Below, piece by piece: positions 27,954-37,131 of a stretch of 64,000 bases of DNA (positions are counted from its first letter, which is position 1; the number at the start of each line of letters is the position of its first letter). The notes beneath the pieces are model-generated. The model worked only from the letters and a program-made list of their open reading frames with translations, was not told the origin of the DNA and searched no databases. Both the position numbers and the translations under genes were made by a program. Source of the stretch: CAVQMB01 sp963713445 (GTDB lineage: Bacteria; Pseudomonadota; Gammaproteobacteria; Competibacterales; Competibacteraceae); the NCBI GenBank assembly GCA_963713445.1, contig CAVQMB010000010.1, forward strand, positions 27,304 through 91,303. Direction: 5' to 3'.

Positions 27954-29983
27954 ATGAATAAGACCAGTGTCTGTCCGCTGGACTGCCCGGATACCTGCAG
28001 CCTCTCGGTCACCGTCGAACACGATCGGATCACCGCGGTGCGCGGCTCGCGCGCCAACCCGTTCACCGCCGGTGCCATCTGCCGCAAGGTCAGTCAGCTT
28101 TACCCCGAGTTCGTGCATGGGCGCAACCGCTTGCGCACCCCGCTGCGGCGGCGCGGCCCCAAGGGTAGCGGTCAGTTCGAACCGATCGACTGGGACAACG
28201 CGCTGGATCTGATTCACGCCCGGGTCACCGCCACTATCGACCGCCATGGCGCGCAAACCGTGGTGCCATTCAACTATGCCGGCACCACATGGCATGCTGG
28301 CCGGAGATTCCATGTCGCTGCGGTTTTTCCATCGTCTGGGGGCTTCCCGGCTGGCCCGCAGCCCACTGTGCGGCGGCGTACGCGGCGAGGCCTACCACGC
28401 CACCTTCGGCGCGGTACCCGGCATACCACCGCAGCAGGTGGCACAGTCCCGGCTGATCGTGGTGTGGGGCAATAATGTCAGTGTCTGTAACCTGCATCTG
28501 CTGCGCCACATCAACAGCGCACGCCGTGTTGGCGCCCGCCTGGTAGTTATCGATCCGCGCCGCGTCCGGGTCGCCGAACAGGCCGATCTGCACCTGGCGG
28601 TGCGTCCTGGCACCGACGTGATCCTCGGCTTTGTCACTGGCGACCGAACTGGAGCGTATCGGCGGGCTTGATCGCGCCTTCATCGAGCAGCATGTGCTGG
28701 GCTGTGACAGCTATATGGAACAGGCCCGTCGCTACCCGCCAGCCAAGGCAGCCGCGCTATGCGGCATTGCGGCCGACGACATTCGCACCTTGGCGCGCTG
28801 GTATCGCGACGCCACTCCTGCAGCCATCGCCTGGGGCAACGGACTGGAACGCAACCAGAACGGCGGTTCCGCGATTCGGACCATCTGTGCGCTGCCGGCT
28901 CTGGCGGGCAAGTTCGGGGTACCCGGCGGCGGTTTGGTAGCCGCTGCCGGCAATGCCTTCCCCAAAACACCGGAGCACCTCACCCGCCCCGACATCGGGC
29001 CGGCAGATACCCGCACGCTCAACATCCTGGACGTGCCGCGGCTGGTACTGGACGAGACCACCAAGCCACCGATCAAGACCTTGTTTATCTACAACCATAA
29101 CCCACTGATCGTCCACCCTAACCAGAACCGCATGCGGCAAGCGCTGGCCCGGGAGGATCTGTTCACGGTCGGCATCGAGGTTGCCATGACCGACAGCATG
29201 GCTTATGCCGACGTCATCTTGCCGGCCTGCACCCACTTCGAGCATGCCGACCTGTTCGCGGCCTACGGACAACAATTCCTGCAGCGCGCAGAACCCGCGA
29301 TCCCACGGGTTGGCGAAAGTTTGCCCAACACCGAGATCTTTCGCCGTCTGGCGGCCCGCTTCGGCTTCACCGAAGCAGCATTGCAGGACGACGACCAAAC
29401 CCTGATCGATGCGGCCGTGGATGCCAGCGATGCGCGCCTGCTGGGACTGCTGCCTCATGCACTGCCCACCGACCAGGCGCTGCCAATGCAGTTCAACGGG
29501 GGCGACGCGGTGCTCTACCGGAACGTGTTTCCCCAGACAGCCAGTGGCAAAATCGAGCTGCTGTCCGAGCAACTGGGCCAGCGCCGCGGTTGCTCGCTAC
29601 CTGGCTACCGACCGGTGCTCTCCGATTACCCGCTGGCGCTGATAAGCCCGGCATCCGACCAGCGTATCAGCTCGACCTTCGGCGGCCTGCCCGCCAGCGA
29701 CGCTGCCCCGGTCCTGGACATGCATCCGGTCGACGCCCTGGCCCGCGGACTCAGCAACGGCAGTCCGGTGCGGGTCTGGAATGATCAGGGCGAGGTGCAT
29801 CTGCGCCTGCGGCTGACTGAGAGTGTCCGCCCTGGCGTGGTGAGTTCCGAAAAAGGCGCCTGGTTGCGCACCAGCGATAACGGCCAGACCATCTCGGCAC
29901 TGGCACCGAACCACAAGGCCGATCTGGCGGAGGGTGCGTGCTTCAATGATGCCCGGGTCGAAGTGGCAACCTTGGCGGGTTGA
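27954..29983 (+). pseudogene. Molybdopterin oxidoreductase (FdhF/BisC superfamily), two frameshifts
   Basis: Three overlapping frames join into one protein of about 675 residues. The first has the iron-sulfur ligands in VCPLDCPDTC and a later AICRK; it leaves frame at about 28284, where one extra A sits in GGCACCACATGG. The second holds SMSLRFFHRLGAS and VVWGNNVSVCN and leaves frame at about 28628-28633, again by one extra base. The third (from about 28631) has YNHNPLIVHPNQNRM, DVILPACTHFEH and the molybdopterin-binding C-terminus. Such enzymes are oxidoreductases of unassigned substrate. It follows acuI by 14 bp. Both breaks are single-base, so sequencing error is a fair alternative to a true pseudogene. 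Confidence 0.82.
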
Positions 29984-30037
29984 TGGCGCAGCTCTTGCTT
30001 CACCGATGTACCTGTCAACTCAACTGGGAGACACCTG

Positions 30038-30610
30038 ATGAAACGCGTGCTTGTTTTGGTGGGAGCCCTGCTGGTCAGCGGCAGCGCCGTGGCCCATCCC
30101 GGTCATGGTCTGGCGATCGGCTTCAATCACGGATTCATGCATCCGCTAAGCGGCCTCGACCATATTCTGGCCATGGTGGCGGTAGGCCTGCTGGCGGTCC
30201 AACTGGGGGGGCGTGCGCTTTGGGCACTACCGGCAACTTTCGTCGGTGTGATGATTCTGGGCGCGGTTGATGCTCACCTGGGCGTTACGCTGCCGTTGGT
30301 CGAACCCGGCATCGTCGGCTCGGTCATCGTGCTGGGCGGCCTGCTCGCCTTGAATGCACGCTTGTCGCTCACTGCCAGCATGACCATCGTCGGCCTGTTC
30401 GCGTTGTTCCATGGTTACGCCCACGGCATCGAGACGCCCGCATCGGCAGGCGGCCTGGCATTCGGACTCGGCTTCGTGTTGGCCACAATGCTGCTGCACG
30501 CGAGCGGCATCGCGGCGGGTTTGTGTGCACGCCGGCTAGCTCCGAGCTGGCTGCAGGTCGGCGGAGCAGCGATAACCTGCGGTGGACTGCTGCTGGGTCT
30601 GATGGCCTGA
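30038..30610 (+). CDS. hupE: HupE/UreJ-family nickel (or cobalt) transporter
   Basis: A 190-residue membrane protein with an N-terminal signal-like helix ending at AHPGHG, where the His residues form a metal-binding N-terminus, and the signature HPLSGLDHILAMVAVG near residues 35-50. A second His pair lies in LFHGYAHGIE near 125-134. It probably imports nickel for the urease encoded just downstream. It is intact although the urease genes it would serve are broken. A strong terminator separates it from ureD. Confidence 0.88.
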   Translation: MKRVLVLVGALLVSGSAVAHPGHGLAIGFNHGFMHPLSGLDHILAMVAVGLLAVQLGGRALWALPATFVGVMILGAVDAHLGVTLPLVEPGIVGSVIVLGGLLALNARLSLTASMTIVGLFALFHGYAHGIETPASAGGLAFGLGFVLATMLLHASGIAAGLCARRLAPSWLQVGGAAITCGGLLLGLMA

Positions 30611-30651
30611 CAGGCTGTCAACTATCGTAACGACTGCAACAGCAATCGCAC

Positions 30652-30690
30652 CAGGCAAGCGCCCTCCATCAGGGCGCTTGCCTGCTCTTA
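30652..30690 (+). terminator. Rho-independent terminator after hupE
   Basis: CAGGCAAGCGCCCT at 30652-30665 and AGGGCGCTTGCCTG at 30671-30684 form a perfect 14-bp stem with a 5-nt loop, followed by CTCTTA. It isolates hupE from the urease genes. Confidence 0.8.
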
Positions 30691-30866
30691 GTGCAACTCT
30701 GCCCGCGGTCGGGCACCTCAATGCCATTCAGGACACGCTACCAAGTCCAGGTCAAATCGCACAGCAGCGTTGATCCGGCGTGCCAAGCAACACGCCGCGT
30801 GATGCCGCAGCGACATCCCCGCCGCCAACGCAATGGCTGGCATCGCGTTTGCATCAGTCCGCTGCA

Positions 30867-31457
30867 ATGACCGCGATGCCCCACACCATTGCCAATACCG
30901 TGCAGCACTGTCCAAGCGAGCCTTTCGGTTGGCAGGCTGAACTGCGCCTCGGGTTTACCCGCAAGCCGGCGCGTACCCTACTGAGCCGGCGCCAGCATCG
31001 CGGCCCGTTGCAGGTCCAACGTGCGTTCTATCCGGAAACGGACGGCTGCAGCCATGTCTATATCCTGCACCCGCCGGGCGGTGAAGCCTTCTCCAGCGGC
31101 GGCTGCGATCTGCGACTGTCCCTGTGGCGCGACGGCACCCCGCTGCTGCTGGAACGGCAACGGCTGATCTCCGGTAAGGATGCGCTGACGGCGGTTTGGG
31201 GGCTGCGCGGCCAACCGGTCATGGGGACGCTGCTGTGCAGCCCCGTTCCGGCAGTCATCGAACCGCCGTTGATGAATGAGCTCACTTCGGCAGACGAACC
31301 TGACCTTAGTATCACCACACTTGACGGCGTGCTGGTGTGCCGCTACCTGGGCCCGTCCGCTAATCGTGCCCGACAACTGTTCACCCGGGTCTGGCAACGG
31401 CTGCGGCCGGCCTTGCTCGGTAAACCGGCCTGCACGCCGCGGGTCTGGGCCACCTGA
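30867..31457 (+). pseudogene. ureD: Urease accessory protein UreD, internally deleted
   Basis: UreD is the scaffold that helps UreF and UreG load nickel into urease. Here the frame is open for 196 residues against about 280 in the family. The N-terminal part is normal through RRQHRGPLQVQRAFYPETDG and LHPPGG; it then passes straight to EAFSSGG and LRLSLWRDGTPLLLE, which in UreD lies roughly 90 residues later. The segment with the VGGD, TTPGA.KFYRS and WLPQE motifs is missing. The join is near 31077-31085 and keeps the frame. The C-terminus (VCRYLGP to PRVWAT) is intact. A start at 30780 is also in frame. The product is unlikely to fold normally. Confidence 0.85.
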
Positions 31458-31472
31458 AACCGGAGAGACGCG

Positions 31473-31775
31473 ATGGAGCTGACGCCCCGCGAGAACGACA
31501 AGCTGCTGTTGTTCACCGCGGGCCTGCTGGCCGAGCGGCGCAAGGCCCGTGGTCTGAAGCTCAATTACCCCGAGGCGGCAGCCTATCGTTCGGCGGCCCT
31601 GCTGGAAGGCGCCCGCGATGGTCGCACGGTCGCCGAACTCATGGCTCACGGCCGTACCCTGCTCAGCCGCGACGACGTCATGGAAGGCGTTGCCGAAATG
31701 CTGACGGAAGTGCAGATCGAAGCCACCTTCCCCGACGGCACCAAGCTGGTGACCGTGCACGACCCGATCGTGTGA
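31473..31775 (+). CDS. ureA: Urease subunit gamma
   Basis: A 100-residue protein of normal length and full family text: MELTPRENDKLLLFTAGLLA, RKARGLKLNYPEAAA, ARDGRTVAELM and TFPDGTKLVTVHDPI. It is one of three structural subunits of urease, which splits urea into ammonia and carbamate in the cytoplasm. It lies 15 bp after ureD and 19 bp before ureB. It looks functional, although the catalytic subunit in this operon is not. Confidence 0.95.
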   Translation: MELTPRENDKLLLFTAGLLAERRKARGLKLNYPEAAAYRSAALLEGARDGRTVAELMAHGRTLLSRDDVMEGVAEMLTEVQIEATFPDGTKLVTVHDPIV

Positions 31776-31794
31776 CCGTGACCAGGAGCAGCCC

Positions 31795-32103
31795 ATGATC
31801 CCCGGTGAAATTAAGACTATGGCTGGCGCTATCGAACTCAATGCCGGCCGCCCCACCCTGCGCCTGACCGTCGCCAACACCGGCGACCGGCCGATTCAGG
31901 TAGGCTCGCACTATCACTTCTACGAGACCAACCCGGCGCTCGCCTTCGACCGCCGGCAAACCCGCGGCTACCGGCTCAACATACCCGCCGGCACTGCCGT
32001 GCGGTTCGAACCGGGCCAGGAACGGGAGGTCGAGCTGGTCGCCTACGCCGGCGACCGCACCGTGTACGGCTTCCGCGCCATGGTGATGGGAGCGTTGCAA
32101 TGA
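31795..32103 (+). CDS. ureB: Urease subunit beta
   Basis: A 102-residue structural subunit of urease. MIPGEIKTMAGAIELNAGRP, VANTGDRPIQVGSHYHFYET, LNIPAGTAVRFEPGQ and a C-terminal VYGF match the family end to end. It overlaps ureC by ATGA, so the two are translationally coupled. No lesion is visible. Confidence 0.95.
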   Translation: MIPGEIKTMAGAIELNAGRPTLRLTVANTGDRPIQVGSHYHFYETNPALAFDRRQTRGYRLNIPAGTAVRFEPGQEREVELVAYAGDRTVYGFRAMVMGALQ

Positions 32104-32462
32104 AGATCAGCCGCCAGGCGTACGCCGAGATGTTCGGTGCCACCACCGGCGACCGTGTCCGGCTGGCCGACACCGAACTCGTCATCGAGGTCGAACGTGA
32201 CTTCACGGTCTACGGCGACGAAATCAAATTCGGCGGCGGCAAGGTGATTCGTGACGGCATGGGTCAATCTCAGCGCAGTCGGGCTGAAGGTGCCATGGAC
32301 ACGGTCATAACCAACGCCTTGATCATCGACCACATCCACAACCACTACCTGCCACAGATGGAAGTCGATGCCCAGACCTATCAGGTCCGTGCCGACGGCC
32401 AGTTACTCAGCTGTGACCCGCTGGCGGTCGTCCCCATGGCGCAACGGTATTTCCTGTTCTGA
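32100..32462 (+). pseudogene. ureC: Urease subunit alpha, large internal in-frame deletion
   Basis: UreC is the catalytic subunit, normally about 567 residues; this frame gives 120. The first 77 residues are normal (MKISRQAYAEMFGATTGDRV, FTVYGDEIKFGGGKV, DTVITNALIID). From His78 the text is the last part of UreC: NHYLPQMEVDAQTYQVRADG and PMAQRYFLF. About 450 residues are lost, including the nickel-ligand histidines, the carbamylated lysine and the catalytic loop. The join is near 32328-32340 and keeps the frame. No urease activity is possible from this copy. Its stop overlaps the ATG of ureE. Confidence 0.9.
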
Positions 32463-32908
32463 TGCTGGAAATTCACGACTTCATCGACCAGGCAGTGACC
32501 GTTGACGCCAGCCTGACGCTGCCGTTCGAGCAACGCAGCAAGAGCCGCCTGCGCACCCGGCTGGACGATGGCACCGAGGTCGGCCTGTTCCTGCCGCGCG
32601 GCCAGGTCCTGCGCCACGGCAACTGACTGCGCGCCAGCGACGGCCGGATCGTCGAAGTCCGCGCGGCGCCGGAGACGCTCTCCACGGTCCGCGCCAACGA
32701 CCCCCTGCTACTGCTGCGGGCCGCCTATCATCTCGGCAACCGCCATGTTGCCCTGGCCATCACGGCCGCTGCCCTGCACTACCGCCATGATCACGTTCTG
32801 GACGCGATGGTAGAACAGCTGGGCCTCACGGTCAGTATCGACCAAGTGCCCTTCGAGCCCGAAGCAGGCGCATATGGAGGTGGCCATCACCACTCCCATC
32901 ACGACTGA
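32462..32908 (+). pseudogene. ureE: Urease accessory protein UreE with internal stop codon
   Basis: UreE is the nickel chaperone for urease. The frame from ATG 32462 reads MLEIHDFIDQAVTVDASLTL and continues to GLFLPRGQVLRHGN, then hits TGA at 32624-32626 (codon 55), where the family usually has GD(L)LRA. After the stop the same frame continues without break: LRASDGRIVEVRAAPETLST, YHLGNRHVALAI and a His-rich tail GGGHHHSHHD that binds nickel. A single base change explains the stop. I see no reason to expect selenocysteine here. The 3' end overlaps ureF by 35 bp. Confidence 0.88.
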
Positions 32909-33575
32909 GCGGCTGCCCCTGCTGCGCTTGTTGCAATTGGTCAGTCCGCTGCTGCCGGTGGGCGCCTATGCCTATTCGCAGGGTCTGGAAAGCGCCGTCG
33001 AGCACTGCTGGATAACCGACGAGGCCAGCGCCCGCGACTGGATACTGGGCCTGCTGGCGCACAGCCAGTGCCGGCTGGACGCGCCATTGTTGGCCCGTAT
33101 TTATCGGGCCTGGGAGCATGCCGACAGCGCCATGGTGACCCATTGGACACACCAGCTTTATGCCAGTCGCGAAGCGTTCGAACTACAGCAGGAGGACCGT
33201 CATCTGGGTCAGGCACTGGCACGGTTGCTGAGCGATCTGGAAATAGCCGAGGCTGTCCATTGGCGCACGGCACCGCGGGTGTGCTTCGCCACTTTGTTCG
33301 CCCTGGCGGCTGTGCGCTGGAGGATACCGGTTGCCGCCGCCGTCAGTGGCTATCTTTGGGCCTGGCTCGAGAACCAGGTGGTCGCGGCAACCAAACTCGT
33401 GCCGCTAGGACAAACCACGGCCCAGCGGATCCTGCTGATGGCCGCGCCCGTGGTCGCCATGGCCACGGACACGGCACTGGATCTCGACGACGCGGCGCTG
33501 GGCGCCAACGCTCCGGGGTTGGCCTGGGTCTCGGCCCGGCACGAACATCAATATTCGCGCTTGTTTCGATCCTGA
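32874..33575 (+). CDS. ureF: Urease accessory protein UreF
   Basis: A 233-residue accessory protein that regulates GTP use by UreG during nickel insertion. LLQLVSPLLPVGAYAYSQGL near residues 20-39 is the family start, followed by ESAVE and later VPLGQTTAQRILLMAAP near 174-190. Full length and no visible lesion. It overlaps ureE and is followed by ureG after 9 bp. Confidence 0.92.
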   Translation: MEVAITTPITTERLPLLRLLQLVSPLLPVGAYAYSQGLESAVEHCWITDEASARDWILGLLAHSQCRLDAPLLARIYRAWEHADSAMVTHWTHQLYASREAFELQQEDRHLGQALARLLSDLEIAEAVHWRTAPRVCFATLFALAAVRWRIPVAAAVSGYLWAWLENQVVAATKLVPLGQTTAQRILLMAAPVVAMATDTALDLDDAALGANAPGLAWVSARHEHQYSRLFRS

Positions 33576-33584
33576 GGTGACATC

Positions 33585-34211
<627 letters not shown>

Positions 34212-34231
34212 CCGGCAGTTCCGACACGCAC

Positions 34232-35140
34232 TCAGGGACGTTGAATACCCCGCACGCCAACGAACACCGAATAAATCGACGTTGTCGCTGTGATAAAGAG
34301 CCGGTTCTTCTTGGGGCCTCCGAACGTCAGATTGGCCACTACTTCGGGAATCCGGATCTTGCCGAGCAATGCACCATCCGCAGAGAAGCACTGCACACCG
34401 TCACCGGCACTGGTCCAGAGATTGCCGTCCTCATCGATCCGCACGCCATCAGGAATACCCGGTGTGACGTCAGCAAACACCTTGCCGCCGCTCAGTTTGC
34501 CTTTGCTGGACACCTTGAAACGGCGAATGTGGTGCGGTGCCGAGTCGTCATGTGAAAACCCGCTGTCGGACACGTAGAGCAGCGATTCATCGGCAGAAAA
34601 CGCCAGCCCGTTGGGTTTTACGAAATCATCCGCGACCACCCGCAGCTTGCCGTCCGCCGGATCCAGGCAATACACATAACAGCCCCCGACCTCGCTGTCA
34701 GCAGCGAACCCCTCGTAGTCGGTCATGATCCCGTAGTTGGGATCGGTGAACCAGATGCTGCCATCCGACTTCACCACCACGTCGTTCGGCGAATTCAGCC
34801 GCTTGCCGCGATAGCTGTCAGCCAGAACAGTGAGCCGGCCATCGGCTTCGGTCCGGGTTACCCGGCGGGTCCCGTGCTCACAGCTGACCAGCCGCCCCTC
34901 GCGATCCCGGGTATTGCCGTTGGAATAATTCGATGGCGAGCGGAACACGCCAACCTCCCCGGTCTCTTCAGCCCAGCGCATCATCCTGTTGTTGGGGATA
35001 TCGCTCCAGACGAAAAACCGGCCGTCGCCAAAATACACTGGCCCTTCGGCCCAGCGCACACCGGTATACAGTCGCTCCACCCAAGCGTTGGGAATCACGT
35101 ACTTGCGAAAACTGGGATCGATGATCTCGGCCTCTTGCAT
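34232..35140 (-). CDS. SMP-30/gluconolactonase-family protein
   Basis: A 302-residue six-bladed beta-propeller hydrolase. EGPVYFGDGRFFVWSDI near residues 32-48 carries the metal-binding Glu, LNSPNDVVVKSDGSIWFTDP near 115-134 the Asn and Asp ligands, and DGVRIDEDGNLWTS near 231-244 the last Asp. Members open lactones of sugar acids, using calcium or zinc. A GAGGAG site precedes the ATG at 35140; a longer frame to 35242 is less likely. It is the last gene of the sugar-acid operon, so it may open a lactone imported by the adjacent transporter. Confidence 0.88.
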   Translation of the reverse strand: MQEAEIIDPSFRKYVIPNAWVERLYTGVRWAEGPVYFGDGRFFVWSDIPNNRMMRWAEETGEVGVFRSPSNYSNGNTRDREGRLVSCEHGTRRVTRTEADGRLTVLADSYRGKRLNSPNDVVVKSDGSIWFTDPNYGIMTDYEGFAADSEVGGCYVYCLDPADGKLRVVADDFVKPNGLAFSADESLLYVSDSGFSHDDSAPHHIRRFKVSSKGKLSGGKVFADVTPGIPDGVRIDEDGNLWTSAGDGVQCFSADGALLGKIRIPEVVANLTFGGPKKNRLFITATTSIYSVFVGVRGIQRP

Positions 35141-35168
35141 GGTTCTCTCCTCCGAGTTGTGGGATGAA

Positions 35169-36149
35169 TCAGTCTTTACGGCGACGCAGAAACAGATAGA
35201 CCAGCCCGATGAGAATGGCCCCGAAAATGGCCTCGCGTGCACCCTGAGAGACCCGGAGCGTAATCAGCACGGCTTCCAGTAGCACGACGATCAAGGCACC
35301 AGCAATGGTTCCCAGATAACCGCCTGACCCGCCAGCCAACCGGGTGCCTCCAATAACCACTGCGGCAATCGGTGCCAACAGGTACTCGTCACCCATGCCG
35401 AGGTAAGCCTGGGACGAATAGCCGCTCAACAGCAATCCGGTGAACGCCGCGCAAACGCCACTGGTTACGAAGATAGCCGCGTAGGTGCGGGCGACCTTGA
35501 CGCCCGACAACAAGGATGCGAGTTCGTTGTTGCCGATTGAATATATATAGCGACCGAACGGCAGATAACGCAGCGCGTAAATCACCACAGCCGCGCCACC
35601 CAACCAGACCAGCGCGGCCGCCGGCACACCGCCGACCATACCAAGGGCGAGGCTGTGGGCCAGAGGGGGCACCACCGTGGTCGGCGCTACGGCGTTGGTA
35701 TAGATCAACGCCACGCCTTGCAACACCAGATTGACACTCAGGGTCCAGATGAGCGACGGCACCCGCAGTATATAGACGCCGATGGTGTTGAACAGGCCGA
35801 CAATAGTGCCGACGGCCAGCACGACCGCAAAAGCCACCCACTGGTGATGGGTCTGGGCGTAGAGATTGGTCGCCAGGATAGCCGACAGGGTAATGGTCCA
35901 GGGCGCAGACAGATCGATCTGACCAATCAGGATAGCGAGCGTCTGACCGATCGCCACAATGCCGACGAAAGCGGCAAGGATCAGCTGGAGACGGATCGTG
36001 CGCCACTGCAGAAAGGCGGGATTGAGCGCCACGGCACCCAGGAAAATCAGTAGGAGTATGGCGTAGGCAATCAGCACTTTGCCACCGGTCATGTCAAACC
36101 ACTCGCGCAGACGGCCGGTCACCGGGGCGTTGTCCAGGCTCTGTACCAT
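35169..36149 (-). CDS. Ribose-type ABC transporter permease, second subunit
   Basis: A 326-residue inner-membrane protein of the RbsC/AraH family, with about ten hydrophobic segments. QTLAILIGQIDLSAPWTITL near residues 69-88 corresponds to the conserved GG.DLSVG loop, and VVIGGTRLAGGSGGYLGT near 263-280 to the family loop that contacts the ATPase. It is 4 bp after the first permease. Together they form the channel of a carbohydrate importer. Confidence 0.9.
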   Translation of the reverse strand: MVQSLDNAPVTGRLREWFDMTGGKVLIAYAILLLIFLGAVALNPAFLQWRTIRLQLILAAFVGIVAIGQTLAILIGQIDLSAPWTITLSAILATNLYAQTHHQWVAFAVVLAVGTIVGLFNTIGVYILRVPSLIWTLSVNLVLQGVALIYTNAVAPTTVVPPLAHSLALGMVGGVPAAALVWLGGAAVVIYALRYLPFGRYIYSIGNNELASLLSGVKVARTYAAIFVTSGVCAAFTGLLLSGYSSQAYLGMGDEYLLAPIAAVVIGGTRLAGGSGGYLGTIAGALIVVLLEAVLITLRVSQGAREAIFGAILIGLVYLFLRRRKD

Positions 36150-36153
36150 GCCG

Positions 36154-37131
36154 TCAGCCTTTCAGCAGAGTAATCCAATCGGCGGCGCGCAGAATGCGGA
36201 TGCCCGCCATGCTCAGCACAACAATCAGAATCCAGCCCTCGATGAAATCCTGCCAGAAGGCCGAGATTCCCCAGACGCCCAGCGCGTTGAGTATCATGGA
36301 CAGGATCAGGCTACCCAGAATGGCACCGACTACCGTACCGCGACCGCCCGTCAAAGCGACTCCGCCCAAGACCGCCGCAGCCAGCGAATTCAGGGTATAG
36401 ATGTTACCGATACCCGGGTCGCCGGAGGTGGTTTCGGCCGCCAGAAACAGGCCGGCGCCTGCGGCAAACAACCCCGAGAGGACGTAGGCCGTCAGCTTGA
36501 CCCGCCGGACATTGATGCCGGAGGCGAATGCGCTGTCGGCATTGTCACCAACAGCCGTAATACTGCGCCCCAGGCGCGAGCGAAAAATCGGCAGCCAGAC
36601 CAGCACCAGAAACCCTAGCAACAACAGCAGCGAGTACGGCACCCGGCCCCGGAAATCTGTCAGCAGCGAGGCGAATGCCATCGGCACAAAGCCGCCGGGC
36701 TGCGGTCGGATCATCAGCGCCAGCCCTGAAAAAATGAAAAACGTGCAGAACGTGGTGATCAGCGGCTCGATTCGAGCATATGCCACCAGCCAGCCATTGA
36801 TAGCACCCGCGGCAACACCGATCAGCAGTGACCCGATCACGACCAGAATGATGTTCGGCACGCTGCTCGACATCATCGTCGCGGCAAAGCAGTTCACCAG
36901 ACTGATCTGGGCGCCGATCGACAAGTCCAGTCCGGCCGTCAGCAGCACTACGGTCTGCCCCATTGCGGCCAGTGCCAGCGCGACTGCGGCATTGGCCAGG
37001 CTCGCGAGGCCGAACGGTGACAGGATAAGCGGTTGCTTATGGACATACAGCGCGAGAATGATCAGCACCCCGCAGAAACACGCCAGCGGGGCCAGGTAAT
37101 CGCTGAGAAAATTGCCGACCCGGGTCGTCAC
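36154..37131 (-). CDS. Ribose-type ABC transporter permease, first subunit
   Basis: A 325-residue RbsC-family inner-membrane permease. MGQTVVLLTAGLDLSIGAQI near residues 57-76 holds the DLS motif and VLGGVALTGGRGTVVGAILG near 254-273 is the family loop. Its start overlaps the end of the ATPase gene (ATGA). Two different permease genes imply a heterodimer. Confidence 0.9.
   Translation of the reverse strand: MTTRVGNFLSDYLAPLACFCGVLIILALYVHKQPLILSPFGLASLANAAVALALAAMGQTVVLLTAGLDLSIGAQISLVNCFAATMMSSSVPNIILVVIGSLLIGVAAGAINGWLVAYARIEPLITTFCTFFIFSGLALMIRPQPGGFVPMAFASLLTDFRGRVPYSLLLLLGFLVLVWLPIFRSRLGRSITAVGDNADSAFASGINVRRVKLTAYVLSGLFAAGAGLFLAAETTSGDPGIGNIYTLNSLAAAVLGGVALTGGRGTVVGAILGSLILSMILNALGVWGISAFWQDFIEGWILIVVLSMAGIRILRAADWITLLKG

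Noticed and set aside
32624..32626. TGA in ureE as a selenocysteine codon
   Set aside because: UreE is not a known selenoprotein, the position is not a redox cysteine in the family and no suitable hairpin follows the codon.
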